From Agrococcus sp. SGAir0287 (GTDB lineage: Bacteria; Actinomycetota; Actinomycetes; Actinomycetales; Microbacteriaceae), in the NCBI RefSeq assembly GCF_005484985.1, contig NZ_CP027942.1, positions 1,426,001 to 1,490,000 of the forward strand: DNA of 64,000 nt, written 5' to 3'. The position numbers and the translations under genes were made by a program. Each line of letters begins with the position of its first letter. Position 1 is the first letter of the stretch. Positions 7,582 through 15,105 of this stretch are shown piece by piece. A model generated the notes under the pieces. That model was not told the origin of the DNA and did not search any database. It saw only the letters and a list, made by a program, of their open reading frames with translations.

Positions 7582-8226
7582 TCACACGCTCTCCTGTGCC
7601 GGTCGGCCCAGCCCGTAGGACAGATCGGGATCGTCGGCTGCGATCTCGGTGAGCCGGTTGTACTTGGCGACCCGCTCGCCGCGGGCGGGGGGCACCCGCC
7701 TTGATCTGGTCGACGCCCGTACCGACCGCGACGTCGGCGATGAACGTGTCGGTTGTCTCGCCGGACCGGTGGGACACCATGCATGCCATGCCGTGGGACC
7801 GCGCGGTGGCGATCGCGTCGAGGGTCTAGCTCACGATGCCGACCTGGTTCGGCTTGATCAGTGCAGCATCGCTCCAGCCGCGGTCCGCGCCCTCGGCGAT
7901 CCTGGCAGAGTCCGTGACGTAGAGGTCATCTCCGACGAGCTGCACCCGGCCCCAGAATCGGTCAGCCATGAGCGACCACCCCACGTGGTCATCCTCGTCG
8001 AACCCATCCTCGATGCTCCGGATGGGGTAGACGTCGAGGAGTGCGCCGTAGCGATCGACCAATGCCGCGCGGTCGAGGTCGTCGCCAGCGATCCGGTAGT
8101 GGCCGTCGCCATCGCCAAATCCGTTCGCGGCGGGATCGAGCGCGATGGCCACGTCATCGGGTGCGGCGCGACGACCGGTTGCCGTGATCGCGGCGAGGAT
8201 GAGGTCCAGAGCCTCCTCAGGGGTAT
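7582..8226 (-). pseudogene. eno: Enolase C-terminal half, 5'-truncated, nonsense-mutated and frameshifted
   Basis: The minus strand encodes the second half of enolase: DTPEEALDLILAAI, DVAIALDPAANGF, YPIRSIEDGFDEDDHVGW, RVQLVGDDLYVTD, ALIKPNQVGIVS, then TAG at 7828-7826, then [37 protein letters not shown] and DQIKAGAP. The frame shifts in a six-G run (7687-7692) and resumes as [16 protein letters not shown] to the stop at 7582. The N-terminal half (over 200 residues) is missing; the 5' junction is near 8226, where sequence from an XRE-type gene begins. Enolase is a fluoride target and extra copies occur with crcB, so it was probably cargo of the fluoride locus. Confidence 0.88.
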
Positions 8227-8332
8227 CGATATGCTGATCGACCTCCCGGGCTCGGCTTCCGCCATCGGAATCGCTGCGCGATTCAACCTCAGCGTCGCAC
8301 GTTCGACGGGCTCTGGGGAGAGGGCAGCGCCG
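8227..8332 (-). repeat. Duplicated 5' end of an XRE-type gene, copy A
   Basis: About 100 bp closely match 10,754-10,855: upstream DNA plus the first 13 codons (here ATG at 8265, MAEAEPGRSISIS). The match stops after codon 13, where enolase sequence takes over. Confidence 0.85.
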
Positions 8333-8336
8333 CCGG

Positions 8337-8369
8337 ACTGGATATCGGGGATACCAACTTCGGTCGTGA
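8337..8369 (+). repeat. 33-bp direct repeat, copy 3 of 3
   Basis: Reads ACTGGATATCGGGGATACCA and ends CGGTCGTGA; the most diverged copy. It abuts copy A of the XRE-type repeat and lies just beyond the 3' end of the CD-NTase gene. Confidence 0.88.
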
Positions 8370-8416
8370 GCCTAGAACTGCAGCTCCACCTCGCGCAGGT
8401 GCTGACCGCGGCGCGG

Positions 8417-9701
8417 CTAGCTGCCTGAAATCGGTACCTCGATTGAGGAGCGCGCGACGACCACACCGGTCTTGATGATGTAGCACTCGACGACGTGCTC
8501 GCCTCTGAACACGGTGTACTCCGTACGATCACGCCCCTCGTTGGCTTCGACGAGCGTGCCGCGGATGCAGTCTCGTCGTTCCGCCTCGGTGCCGCGGTTG
8601 AGGACCTTCCATCGAACGTCATACGGCTCCACCACCGTGCATTCCACGATGGTGAACTGCAGCTTCTTCCGCGGGCGCAGAGGTAGGGCCTTCCGGAGCA
8701 GCGTCCGCAGGAACTGGGGCCGAAATCCGTCCTGCGTGACGGTGCAGTCGATCTCGAGCGACGCGCGGATGTCGACGGGGAACCGATCCTCGACGAACTC
8801 CTCGGTGTGGCGAAACTTCGAGAACGAAGCTTCCTCGCCAGCGTGCTGGATCTTCGGTACGGAGCGGCCAAAGACAGCTCGCCACTTGGCGTACTCGTTC
8901 CTCTGGTCACGAGCTCCGATAGCGATGCTGGCAAGATCGCGCGCGTCGGCTGCCGCCGGCTGGAAGCGCTTCTTGACCTTGACGCGCTGGCCGCTGCCGA
9001 TTGCCGCGTAAAACTCGTGGTCGGGTTCCTGCGCGAGGAAGTCGAAGAACGCCTCGCACATGAGGCCGAATCCGTCGGAGCCCTCCGCGGCCCAGTCTGG
9101 CTCCGCCTTGAAGAATCGTGACGCGAGGGTGTCGATCAGCAGCCCGCCCATGACGACACCGTGCTTGTTCTTCCAGGAACGGGTCATTCGGCACAGCCTG
9201 CGAAGGTTGCCGCGCGCTGTCTCGTTCTCCTCCCGAATGGCTCTGATCTCGGCGCGGGGCTTCGTCACCTTCCAGGCGTCGGAGTAGGTGTCCGGGTACG
9301 AGTAGGAGTCGTCGTCATTCGCGAACACGGGCTGCACGTCGAAGGAGAACGAGGTGAACTCGACGACGACGACGAGTCGGTCGACGCGGACGGTCGTCGC
9401 GGGGTAGCGGTTCTGGATCGCTCGTTTTGTCCGTTGCAGGATGCGCGCCGCCCCGCCGTCCTTGTCGTAGTCGCTTCGGAGCGACGCGGGCGCGATGAAA
9501 AGCAGGTCAAGATCGGACACGCCCCGGATGGCGGTCCAACGGCCGTAGGAGCCGACCATCAATTTGTGATCGGTCGAACTCTCGATGCCGCGGAAGTCCT
9601 TGTTCAGCGCCTTGGTGATCTCGTCGCACCGCAATCGTGGCTCCGTTGTCGACGCCCAGGTTCGTCAAGAAGCCGTCAAAGATCTCAGACGTCTGCGTCA
9701 T
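8417..9701 (-). CDS. CBASS-type CD-NTase (SMODS domain plus AGS-C sensor), frameshifted near the start
   Basis: A nucleotidyltransferase of the SMODS/CD-NTase class. The core has GSYGRWTAIRGVSDLDLLF (catalytic D-x-D) and a third Asp in FTSFSFDVQPVF. The C-terminus is an AGS-C sensor domain (PYDVRWKVLNRGTEAERRD, TVFRGEHVVECYIIKTG). Family members begin with a helix before the ..EITKALN motif; here that helix (MTQTSEIFDGFLTNLGVDNG, from ATG 9701) is in another frame and joins the body (RCDEITKALN) only by a +1 shift near 9635. Either the gene is broken, or translation starts at TTG 9634 without the helix, or one base is misread. It overlaps the SLATT gene by 17 nt. Such enzymes make cyclic oligonucleotides that trigger the effector during phage infection. 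Confidence 0.85.
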
Positions 9702-10278
9702 CACGGCCCTGTCGAAGCTGCTCTGGCAGAAGGCGGTCGAGTTCGCCTGGATCGAAGCTGATGTCTCCCTGATTCTGCAAGCCTCGCTGAGCCTTGCGAT
9801 ACGCGCGAGGGGAGGTGCGCGGCGCGTTGCCGTACGCCTCCTTGAGCTCGGCCTGAAGATCGTCTCTCCGCTCGCGAGCCGCAGGAAGATCGGCGCCGCT
9901 CGACTGCAGAGTCACGATAAGCGAGAGATAGGACTCCCGCACGCTCCACAGGCGCGCGGCACAATCCCGGTGCCTTTGCGTTGCCTCGCCGTACTCGAAG
10001 GTATCCCCGGCGAGGGTTGCAGCTGATAGGAGAAGCGCGACGAACGAGATCACCAGCGAGGAGATCTGAGCCTCGAGGAAAACGCCAGCCAAGGCCGCCA
10101 AGAAAGTCCCGGAGCTTGCGGCAGCGAGGCTCACCTTGCACCACTGAAAGCGTCGGTGCCGCGCGTCGTAGATGTCGGCTTGCTTCTCATGAGCCTTGTG
10201 CGAGTACACGACCCGGCCGTAGAGCTCGCGGGCCTGGGCCAGCAGGAAGTCCCGTTCGCCGGGAGTCGAAGTCCCCAT
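9685..10278 (-). CDS. SLATT-domain two-helix membrane protein, probable CBASS effector
   Basis: A 197-aa protein with a charged N-terminal helix region, two adjacent membrane segments (about 49-69 and 71-91) and a long helical cytoplasmic tail (EYGEATQRHRDCAARLWSVR...). This is the SLATT architecture (SMODS- and SLOG-associating two-TM effector), predicted to form membrane pores. It lies directly upstream of and overlaps the CD-NTase, the usual two-gene layout. The ATG at 10278 (MGTSTPGERDF) is preferred, with GAGGAG upstream. Likely outcome of activation is membrane disruption and abortive infection; not demonstrated for this family member. Confidence 0.82.
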   Translation of the reverse strand: MGTSTPGERDFLLAQARELYGRVVYSHKAHEKQADIYDARHRRFQWCKVSLAAASSGTFLAALAGVFLEAQISSLVISFVALLLSAATLAGDTFEYGEATQRHRDCAARLWSVRESYLSLIVTLQSSGADLPAARERRDDLQAELKEAYGNAPRTSPRAYRKAQRGLQNQGDISFDPGELDRLLPEQLRQGRDDADV

Positions 10279-10518
10279 CGTCGTGCGCGCTCCTCGAGTC
10301 AAGATTGGTCGCCGGAGCCATGTCTCCAATTTGAGACTGTAGGTGTCACGACCGACAGCGAGTGCAGTCGCGCCACTCCCGCAAGCCGATCCCTCAGTGG
10401 GACACCTCGCAGCGCCCGCCCGGGTCTAGATGACCCGCGTGGGGACTGGGGGAGCGAAGGCCCGAAAGACCCGCCCGGTGAAGCGCCCGGTGGAGGGACC
10501 ACGAACGGGACGGCGGAC

Positions 10519-10788
10519 TCAGCCTTCGCCCGGTGGGCCGAGGGTGATCAACTCTTCGACTCCGACGCCGAAGATGTCGCACAGCGCAGCGAGCACACGC
10601 AGCGAGACTCGATCTGGATCCCGTGTGAGGCGATAGACCTGAGAACGCGACAGCACGACGCCTCGGGCCGCGAGCGGCTTGACCAGGTCACTCGTGCGGC
10701 GGTAGCCGGCACGCGCCATGAGCTCGGGCAACCGCCACGACGCCACGAGCGACATGCTGATGGACCTCCCGGGCTTGTCTTCCGCCAC
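10519..10788 (-). CDS. XRE-type (Cro/C1) helix-turn-helix protein
   Basis: An 89-aa DNA-binding protein: ASWRLPELMARAGYRRTSDL, then LAARGVVLSRSQVYRLTRDP and LRVLAALCDIFGVGVEELI, the five-helix Cro/C1 layout with the recognition helix around SRSQVYRL. The start is GTG. Its promoter region and first 13 codons are duplicated at 8227-8332. It lies between the defence pair and the dif-like site. Small HTH proteins of this kind often accompany tyrosine-recombinase elements, but no recombinase is visible here. A role in element maintenance is only a guess. Confidence 0.75.
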   Translation of the reverse strand: MAEDKPGRSISMSLVASWRLPELMARAGYRRTSDLVKPLAARGVVLSRSQVYRLTRDPDRVSLRVLAALCDIFGVGVEELITLGPPGEG

Positions 10789-10855
10789 CGGAATCGCTGC
10801 GCGATCCAGCCTCAGCGTCGCACGTTCAACGAGCCCTGGGGAGGGGTCGGCGCTG
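10754..10855 (-). repeat. 5' end of the XRE-type gene, copy B (intact gene)
   Basis: About 100 bp shared with 8227-8332, roughly 85% identical by eye. It covers upstream DNA and codons 1-13 of the intact gene. Confidence 0.85.
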
Positions 10856-10859
10856 ACAA

Positions 10860-10887
10860 ACGCGACATAATGTGCATTATCGGCGTT
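10860..10887 (-). other. dif-like XerCD recombination site
   Basis: The minus strand reads AACGCCGATAA (XerC-type arm), TGCACA (6-bp spacer), TTATGTCGCGT (XerD-type arm): 11-6-11 with inner half-sites ATAA and TTAT, the dif layout. Compared with E. coli dif (GGTGCGCATAA / TGTATA / TTATGTTAAAT) the arms match at 6 and 7 of 11 positions, including the conserved TTATGT. It lies exactly where accessory DNA gives way to core genes. It could be the chromosomal dif or a dif-like integration scar. Confidence 0.6.
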
Positions 10888-10908
10888 CTATCATGGCGCG
10901 GCCGTGGC

Positions 10909-11244
10909 TCAGCGCTGCGGCGCCAACGCCTCCCACGCGCGCACCGATGCGGCGATCTCGCGCAGCGCGCGGGCTGTCGCGCGCAATGCGAGCGCATCGG
11001 CGCGCTCGGCGATCGATGTGGACGCGTCGACGACACGGACGCGTCGTCGCGCGCCGTCGTCGTGCCACGTGCGCGCATCCACGACGTCCGCCTGCAGCAC
11101 CAGCACGTCGGCGACGAGGTCGACGAGCGCAGCATCGAGCTCGTCGCCGAACGGCGGCGACCACGGCAGCTCGATCGACGGCGTCAGCCCACGAGCGTCG
11201 CGCAGGATCCTGCGTCGCAGCGCGCCGCGCGCGAAGGCGCCCAT
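10909..11244 (-). CDS. Hypothetical protein, 111 aa, conserved-looking
   Basis: A soluble protein beginning MGAFARGALRRRILRDARGL. The C-terminal part is rich in Ala/Arg helices (ERADALALRATARALREIAA) and ends AWEALAPQR. I do not recognise the family. The ATG overlaps the stop of the upstream small membrane protein gene (TGATG), so the two are coupled. Third-position GC resembles core genes, unlike the accessory region that ends at the dif-like site just downstream. Confidence 0.65.
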   Translation of the reverse strand: MGAFARGALRRRILRDARGLTPSIELPWSPPFGDELDAALVDLVADVLVLQADVVDARTWHDDGARRRVRVVDASTSIAERADALALRATARALREIAASVRAWEALAPQR

Positions 11245-11450
11245 CAGCGCCGCTCGTCGATCGCGTCCTCGACGTCCTCGTCGGACTCGCCCTCGTCGCG
11301 CAGGCGCACCGCGATCACGACGAACGCCGCCGCGAGGGGCATGGCGACGATCCAGAGCACCTGGCCGAGCGGCAGCAGCACGAAGGTGAGGATGCCGAAC
11401 GCGGCTGCGAGGCAGAGGAATAGGGTGCGAAGCCTGCTGCGCCGTTTCAC
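11244..11450 (-). CDS. Small membrane protein, 68 aa
   Basis: Two hydrophobic segments (LRTLFLCLAAAFGILTFVLL and VLWIVAMPLAAAFVVIAVRL) follow a short basic start, and the tail is acidic (RDEGESDEDVEDAIDERR). The GTG at 11450 is chosen because GGGGGAG lies 4 nt upstream; an in-frame ATG at 11480 has no clear ribosome site. The stop overlaps the start of the next gene (TGATG). Family not recognised; it resembles small actinobacterial inner-membrane proteins. Confidence 0.6.
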   Translation of the reverse strand: MKRRSRLRTLFLCLAAAFGILTFVLLPLGQVLWIVAMPLAAAFVVIAVRLRDEGESDEDVEDAIDERR

Positions 11451-11485
11451 CGCTCCCCCGAACCTGTGAGAATCCTGCATGCCAC

Positions 11486-13849
11486 TCACGCCCCCACGTA
11501 CTCGGCGAGGTGCTGCCCCGTGAGCGTCGAGCGTGCGGCGACGAGGTCGGCGGGCGTGCCCTCGAAGACGATGCGACCGCCATCGTGGCCGGCGCCGGGG
11601 CCGAGGTCGACGATCCAGTCGGCGTGGGCCATGACGGCCTGGTGGTGCTCGATGACGATGACGGTCTTGCCCGAGTCGACGAGTCGGTCGAGCAGCCCCA
11701 GCAGGTGCTGCACGTCGGCGAGGTGCAGGCCCGTCGTCGGCTCGTCGAGCACGTACACGCCGCCCTCCTCGGCCATCTGCACCGCGAGCTTGAGGCGCTG
11801 ACGCTCGCCGCCCGAGAGCGTGTTGAGCGGCTGCCCGAGCTTGATGTAGCCGAGACCCACGTCGGCGAGGCGCTCGACGATCGAGAGCGCGGCGGGCACC
11901 TTCGACGCGGATGCGGCGAAGTACTCGCGCGCCTCGGCGACCGACAGCCCCAGCACCTCGCTGATGTCGAGGTCGCCGAGCGTGTACTCCAGCACCGACG
12001 ACATGAAGCGCTTGCCGCCGCAGTCCTCGCACGTCGTCGACACCGTCGACATCGGGCCGAGGTCGGTGAAGATGAGCCCGGCGCCCTTGCACGTCGGGCA
12101 CGCGCCCTCCGAGTTCGCGCTGAACAGCGCGGGCTTCACGCCGTTGGCCTTCGCGAACGCCTTGCGCACCGGCTCGAGGAGGCCCGTGTAGGTCGCGGGA
12201 TTCGAGCGACGCGAGCCGCGGATGGACGTCTGGTCGATCGTCACCACGCCGTCGCGCGTGCCGATCGAGCCGTGCACGAGCGACGACTTGCCCGAGCCGG
12301 CGACGCCGGTGACCACCGTGAGCACGCCCAGCGGCACGTCGACGTCGACGCCCTCGAGGTTGTTCGCCGTCGCCCCGCGCACCTCGATGGCCCCCGAGCC
12401 CGAGCGCACCGCATCCTTGAGCGCCGCGCGATCGTCGAGGTGCGTGCCCGTGAGGGTGCCCGAGGCGCGCAGCCCCTCGACGGTGCCCTCGAACTGGATC
12501 GTGCCGCCGTCCGAGCCCGCGCGCGGGCCGAGGTCGACGACGTGGTCGGCGATCGCGATCGTCTCGGGCTTGTGCTCGACGACGAGCACCGTGTTGCCCT
12601 TGTCGCGCAGCTGCAGCAGCAGGTCGTTCATGCGCTGGATGTCGTGGGGGTGCAGGCCGATCGTCGGCTCGTCGAAGACGTAGGTCACGTCGGTGAGCGC
12701 CGAGCCGAGGTGGCGGATGAGCTTCGTGCGCTGCGCCTCTCCCCCGCTGAGCGTGCCCGACGAGCGGTCGAGCGACAGGTAGCCGAGGCCGATGGCCACG
12801 AACGAGTCGAGGGTCTCGGCGAGCGCCTCCACGAGCGGCGCGACGGCCGGCGCGTCGATGCCTCGCAGCCACGGCAGGATGTCCGAGATCTGCATCCGGC
12901 ACACGTCGGCGATGGAGCGGCCGGCGACGAGCGACGAGCGTGCTGGCGCCGACAGCCGCGTGCCGTCGCAGTCGGGGCACGGCTGGAAGGTCACGGCGCG
13001 GTCGACGAAGGCGCGGATGTGCGGCTGCATCGCGTCGGCATCCTTCGACAGCATCGACTTCTGGATCTTCGGCACGAGGCCCTCGTACGTCATGGTCATC
13101 GACTCGACCTTGACCTTCGTGGGCTCCTTGTACAGGAAGTCCTGCCGCTGCTGCTCGGTGAGGTCGCGGATGGGCACGTCGCCGGGCACGAACCCGGAGG
13201 CGACGAAGATCTTCACGAGCCAGCCGTCGGCGGTGTAGCCGGGCACGCGGATCGCGCCTTCGAGCAGCGTCTTCGAGTCGTCGACGAGCTCGCTCAGGTC
13301 GATGTCGTCGATGCGGCCGAGCCCCTGGCATCGCGGGCACATGCCGCCGAGCATCGTCTCGGACCGCTCGATCGACTCCGAGCCGTCGCCGCGCTCGATC
13401 GTCATCGTGCCCGACACCTGCACGCTCGGCACGTTGAACGAGAACGCGTTCGGCGAGCCGATCGCCGGCTCCCCCATCCGCGAGAAGAGGATGCGCAGCA
13501 TCGCGTGCACGTCGGTCGCGGTGCCGACGGTGGAGCGGGGGTTCGCGCCGAGCCGCTCCTGGTCGACGATGATGGCGGTCGTGAGGCCCTCGAGCCGGTC
13601 GACCTCGGGCCGCGCGAGCGAGGGCATGAAGCCCTGCACGAACGCGGGATACGTCTCGTCGATCATGCGCTTCGACTCGGCCGCGATCGTGCCGAAGACG
13701 AGCGACGACTTGCCGGATCCGGAGACGCCGGTGAACACCGTGAGGCGCCGCTTCGGGATGTCGAGCGAGACGTCCTTGAGGTTGTTCTCGCAGGCGCCGA
13801 GCACGCGGATGCGGTCGTGGCGGTCGGCGGGATGCGTCGCGTCGCTCAT
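11486..13849 (-). CDS. UvrA-like twin-ABC ATPase (short UvrA2/DrrC-type)
   Basis: A 787-aa protein with two UvrA-type ABC modules: Walker A GVSGSGKSS at 41-49 and GVAGSGKSS near residue 520, signature LSGGEAQR and LSGGERQR, and Walker B ..VFDEPT and ..VLDEPT. Zinc-finger-like CxxC pairs are present (CPRCQG, CPDCDG, CPTCKG with CEDCGG). It is about 150-160 residues shorter than true UvrA, matching the shorter class of UvrA-like proteins linked to drug resistance or damage tolerance. GGAG precedes the ATG. Not the housekeeping uvrA; substrate unknown. Confidence 0.85.
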   Translation of the reverse strand: MSDATHPADRHDRIRVLGACENNLKDVSLDIPKRRLTVFTGVSGSGKSSLVFGTIAAESKRMIDETYPAFVQGFMPSLARPEVDRLEGLTTAIIVDQERLGANPRSTVGTATDVHAMLRILFSRMGEPAIGSPNAFSFNVPSVQVSGTMTIERGDGSESIERSETMLGGMCPRCQGLGRIDDIDLSELVDDSKTLLEGAIRVPGYTADGWLVKIFVASGFVPGDVPIRDLTEQQRQDFLYKEPTKVKVESMTMTYEGLVPKIQKSMLSKDADAMQPHIRAFVDRAVTFQPCPDCDGTRLSAPARSSLVAGRSIADVCRMQISDILPWLRGIDAPAVAPLVEALAETLDSFVAIGLGYLSLDRSSGTLSGGEAQRTKLIRHLGSALTDVTYVFDEPTIGLHPHDIQRMNDLLLQLRDKGNTVLVVEHKPETIAIADHVVDLGPRAGSDGGTIQFEGTVEGLRASGTLTGTHLDDRAALKDAVRSGSGAIEVRGATANNLEGVDVDVPLGVLTVVTGVAGSGKSSLVHGSIGTRDGVVTIDQTSIRGSRRSNPATYTGLLEPVRKAFAKANGVKPALFSANSEGACPTCKGAGLIFTDLGPMSTVSTTCEDCGGKRFMSSVLEYTLGDLDISEVLGLSVAEAREYFAASASKVPAALSIVERLADVGLGYIKLGQPLNTLSGGERQRLKLAVQMAEEGGVYVLDEPTTGLHLADVQHLLGLLDRLVDSGKTVIVIEHHQAVMAHADWIVDLGPGAGHDGGRIVFEGTPADLVAARSTLTGQHLAEYVGA

Positions 13850-13946
13850 GGTGCTCCGGGGCTCTGGATGGCCGTGCGCCACCGGCGGCGTGGCACGCGA
13901 TCCAGCCTAGGACGCTCCCCGGCGGCACGCACCCGTGCGCGGACGC

Positions 13947-15005
13947 TCAGGCGTCGAGCGCCTGCAGCAGGTCGGCGACGATGTCGTCGCCGTGCTCGAT
14001 GCCGACCGAGAGCCGCACGAGCCCCTCGGGGATGCTCTTCGACTCCGACGCCCAGCGGCGGCGCCGCTCGAGCGTCGTCTCGACGCCGCCGAGGCTCGTC
14101 GCGTGCCGGGCGAGCCGCACGGAGGCGACCACTCGGTCCGCGGCCTCGGCCGAGGGGAGCTCGAAGGAGACGACGGTCGAGAACCCCGGGTAGCGCACGC
14201 GCACGACGGCCGGATGCGCCTCGAGCGCCGCCACCACGGCCCTCGCGTTCGCCTGCGCGCGCTCGAGTCGCACGTCGAGGGTGCGCAGCCCGCGCAGCAC
14301 GAGGAAGGCCTCGAACGGGCCGGGGATGGCACCGTGCAGCGAGCGGTTGGCGTGCAGCCGCTCGTGCCAGGCGTCGTCGCGCGTCACGACGGCGCCGAGG
14401 ATGACGTCGGAGTGCCCCGACATGAGCTTCGTCGCCGAGTGCACGACGACGTCGGCCCCGTCGTCGAGCGGACGCTGCAGCAGCGGCGTCGCGAACGTGT
14501 TGTCGACGGCGACCGGCACGCCCGCGGCCTTCGCGGCCTGGACGACGCGCGGCACGTCGGCGACCTCGAGCGCCGGGTTCGTCGGCGTCTCGAGCCAGAC
14601 GAGCGCCGCGCCCTCGATCGCGGCGATCACGGCGTCGGCGTCCTCCACGTCGACGAGCACGGGCTCGACGCGTCCCGCGAGCCGGTGCTGCTCGAGCAGC
14701 CCGAGGGATCCCTGGTACGCGTGCCGGGGCACGACGACGCGGCCGCCGTGCGGCACCTGGTCGAGCACGGCGGCGACGGCGGCCATGCCGGAGGCGAACG
14801 CGAGGGCGCGACCGCCCTCGAGGCCGCCGATCGCATCCTCGAGCGCCGTCCACGTGGGGTTCTGGAAGCGCGCGTACTCGAGGTCGCCGCCCGCGACGAA
14901 CGACGACGCGAGCATGATCTGCGCGTTGAGCGGCTGGTCGGGCTCGGCCGCGGGGCGGCCCGCGGTGACGGCGATGGTGGCGGGGTGCTGGCTCGCGTGG
15001 GTCAC
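13947..15005 (-). CDS. Cys/Met-metabolism PLP-dependent enzyme (cystathionine gamma-synthase/lyase family)
   Basis: A 352-aa fold-type I PLP enzyme. The PLP lysine is in VVHSATKLMSGHSDV (around residue 200), with LETPTNPALEVADV and AVDNTFATPLLQ upstream, all typical of the MetB/MetC/MetZ family. GTG start with AGGGGA and a well-placed -10 hexamer. Gamma-synthase, gamma-lyase and O-acetylhomoserine sulfhydrylase cannot be separated by these motifs. It stands alone, divergent from the diacylglycerol kinase operon. Confidence 0.85.
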   Translation of the reverse strand: MTHASQHPATIAVTAGRPAAEPDQPLNAQIMLASSFVAGGDLEYARFQNPTWTALEDAIGGLEGGRALAFASGMAAVAAVLDQVPHGGRVVVPRHAYQGSLGLLEQHRLAGRVEPVLVDVEDADAVIAAIEGAALVWLETPTNPALEVADVPRVVQAAKAAGVPVAVDNTFATPLLQRPLDDGADVVVHSATKLMSGHSDVILGAVVTRDDAWHERLHANRSLHGAIPGPFEAFLVLRGLRTLDVRLERAQANARAVVAALEAHPAVVRVRYPGFSTVVSFELPSAEAADRVVASVRLARHATSLGGVETTLERRRRWASESKSIPEGLVRLSVGIEHGDDIVADLLQALDA

Positions 15006-15011
15006 TCCCCT

Positions 15012-15017
15012 ACGCTA
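15012..15017 (-). promoter_or_regulatory. -10 hexamer of the PLP enzyme gene
   Basis: TAGCGT on the minus strand ends 6 nt before the GTG start, indicating a near-leaderless transcript. Confidence 0.45.
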
Positions 15018-15092
15018 TGCGCTCCCGCCGGCGCGGGCGGCATCCACCCGGCTGCCCGCGGCTCGCTGGACGCCGCCTCCAGGTGGCGCGGC

Positions 15093-15098
15093 TAGCCT
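15093..15098 (+). promoter_or_regulatory. -10 hexamer of the lipid kinase operon
   Basis: TAGCCT ends 7 nt before the GTG start; no ribosome site precedes the start. Confidence 0.45.
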
Positions 15099-15105
15099 GA
15101 CGCGC

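Noticed and set aside
10346..10355. A fourth 33-bp repeat in inverse orientation
   Set aside because: Only the 10-mer TCGGTCGTGA matches; the palindromic part is absent.
10867..10880. ATAATG-TG-CATTAT as an operator for the XRE-type protein
   Set aside because: The palindrome is the centre of a full 11-6-11 dif-like site, which explains it better; an operator role was not excluded but has no extra support.
11510..14404. Very long plus-strand frames opposite the UvrA-like and PLP enzyme genes
   Set aside because: They are GC-rich antisense shadows with Arg/Ala-rich, family-less translations; the minus-strand proteins are complete and recognisable.
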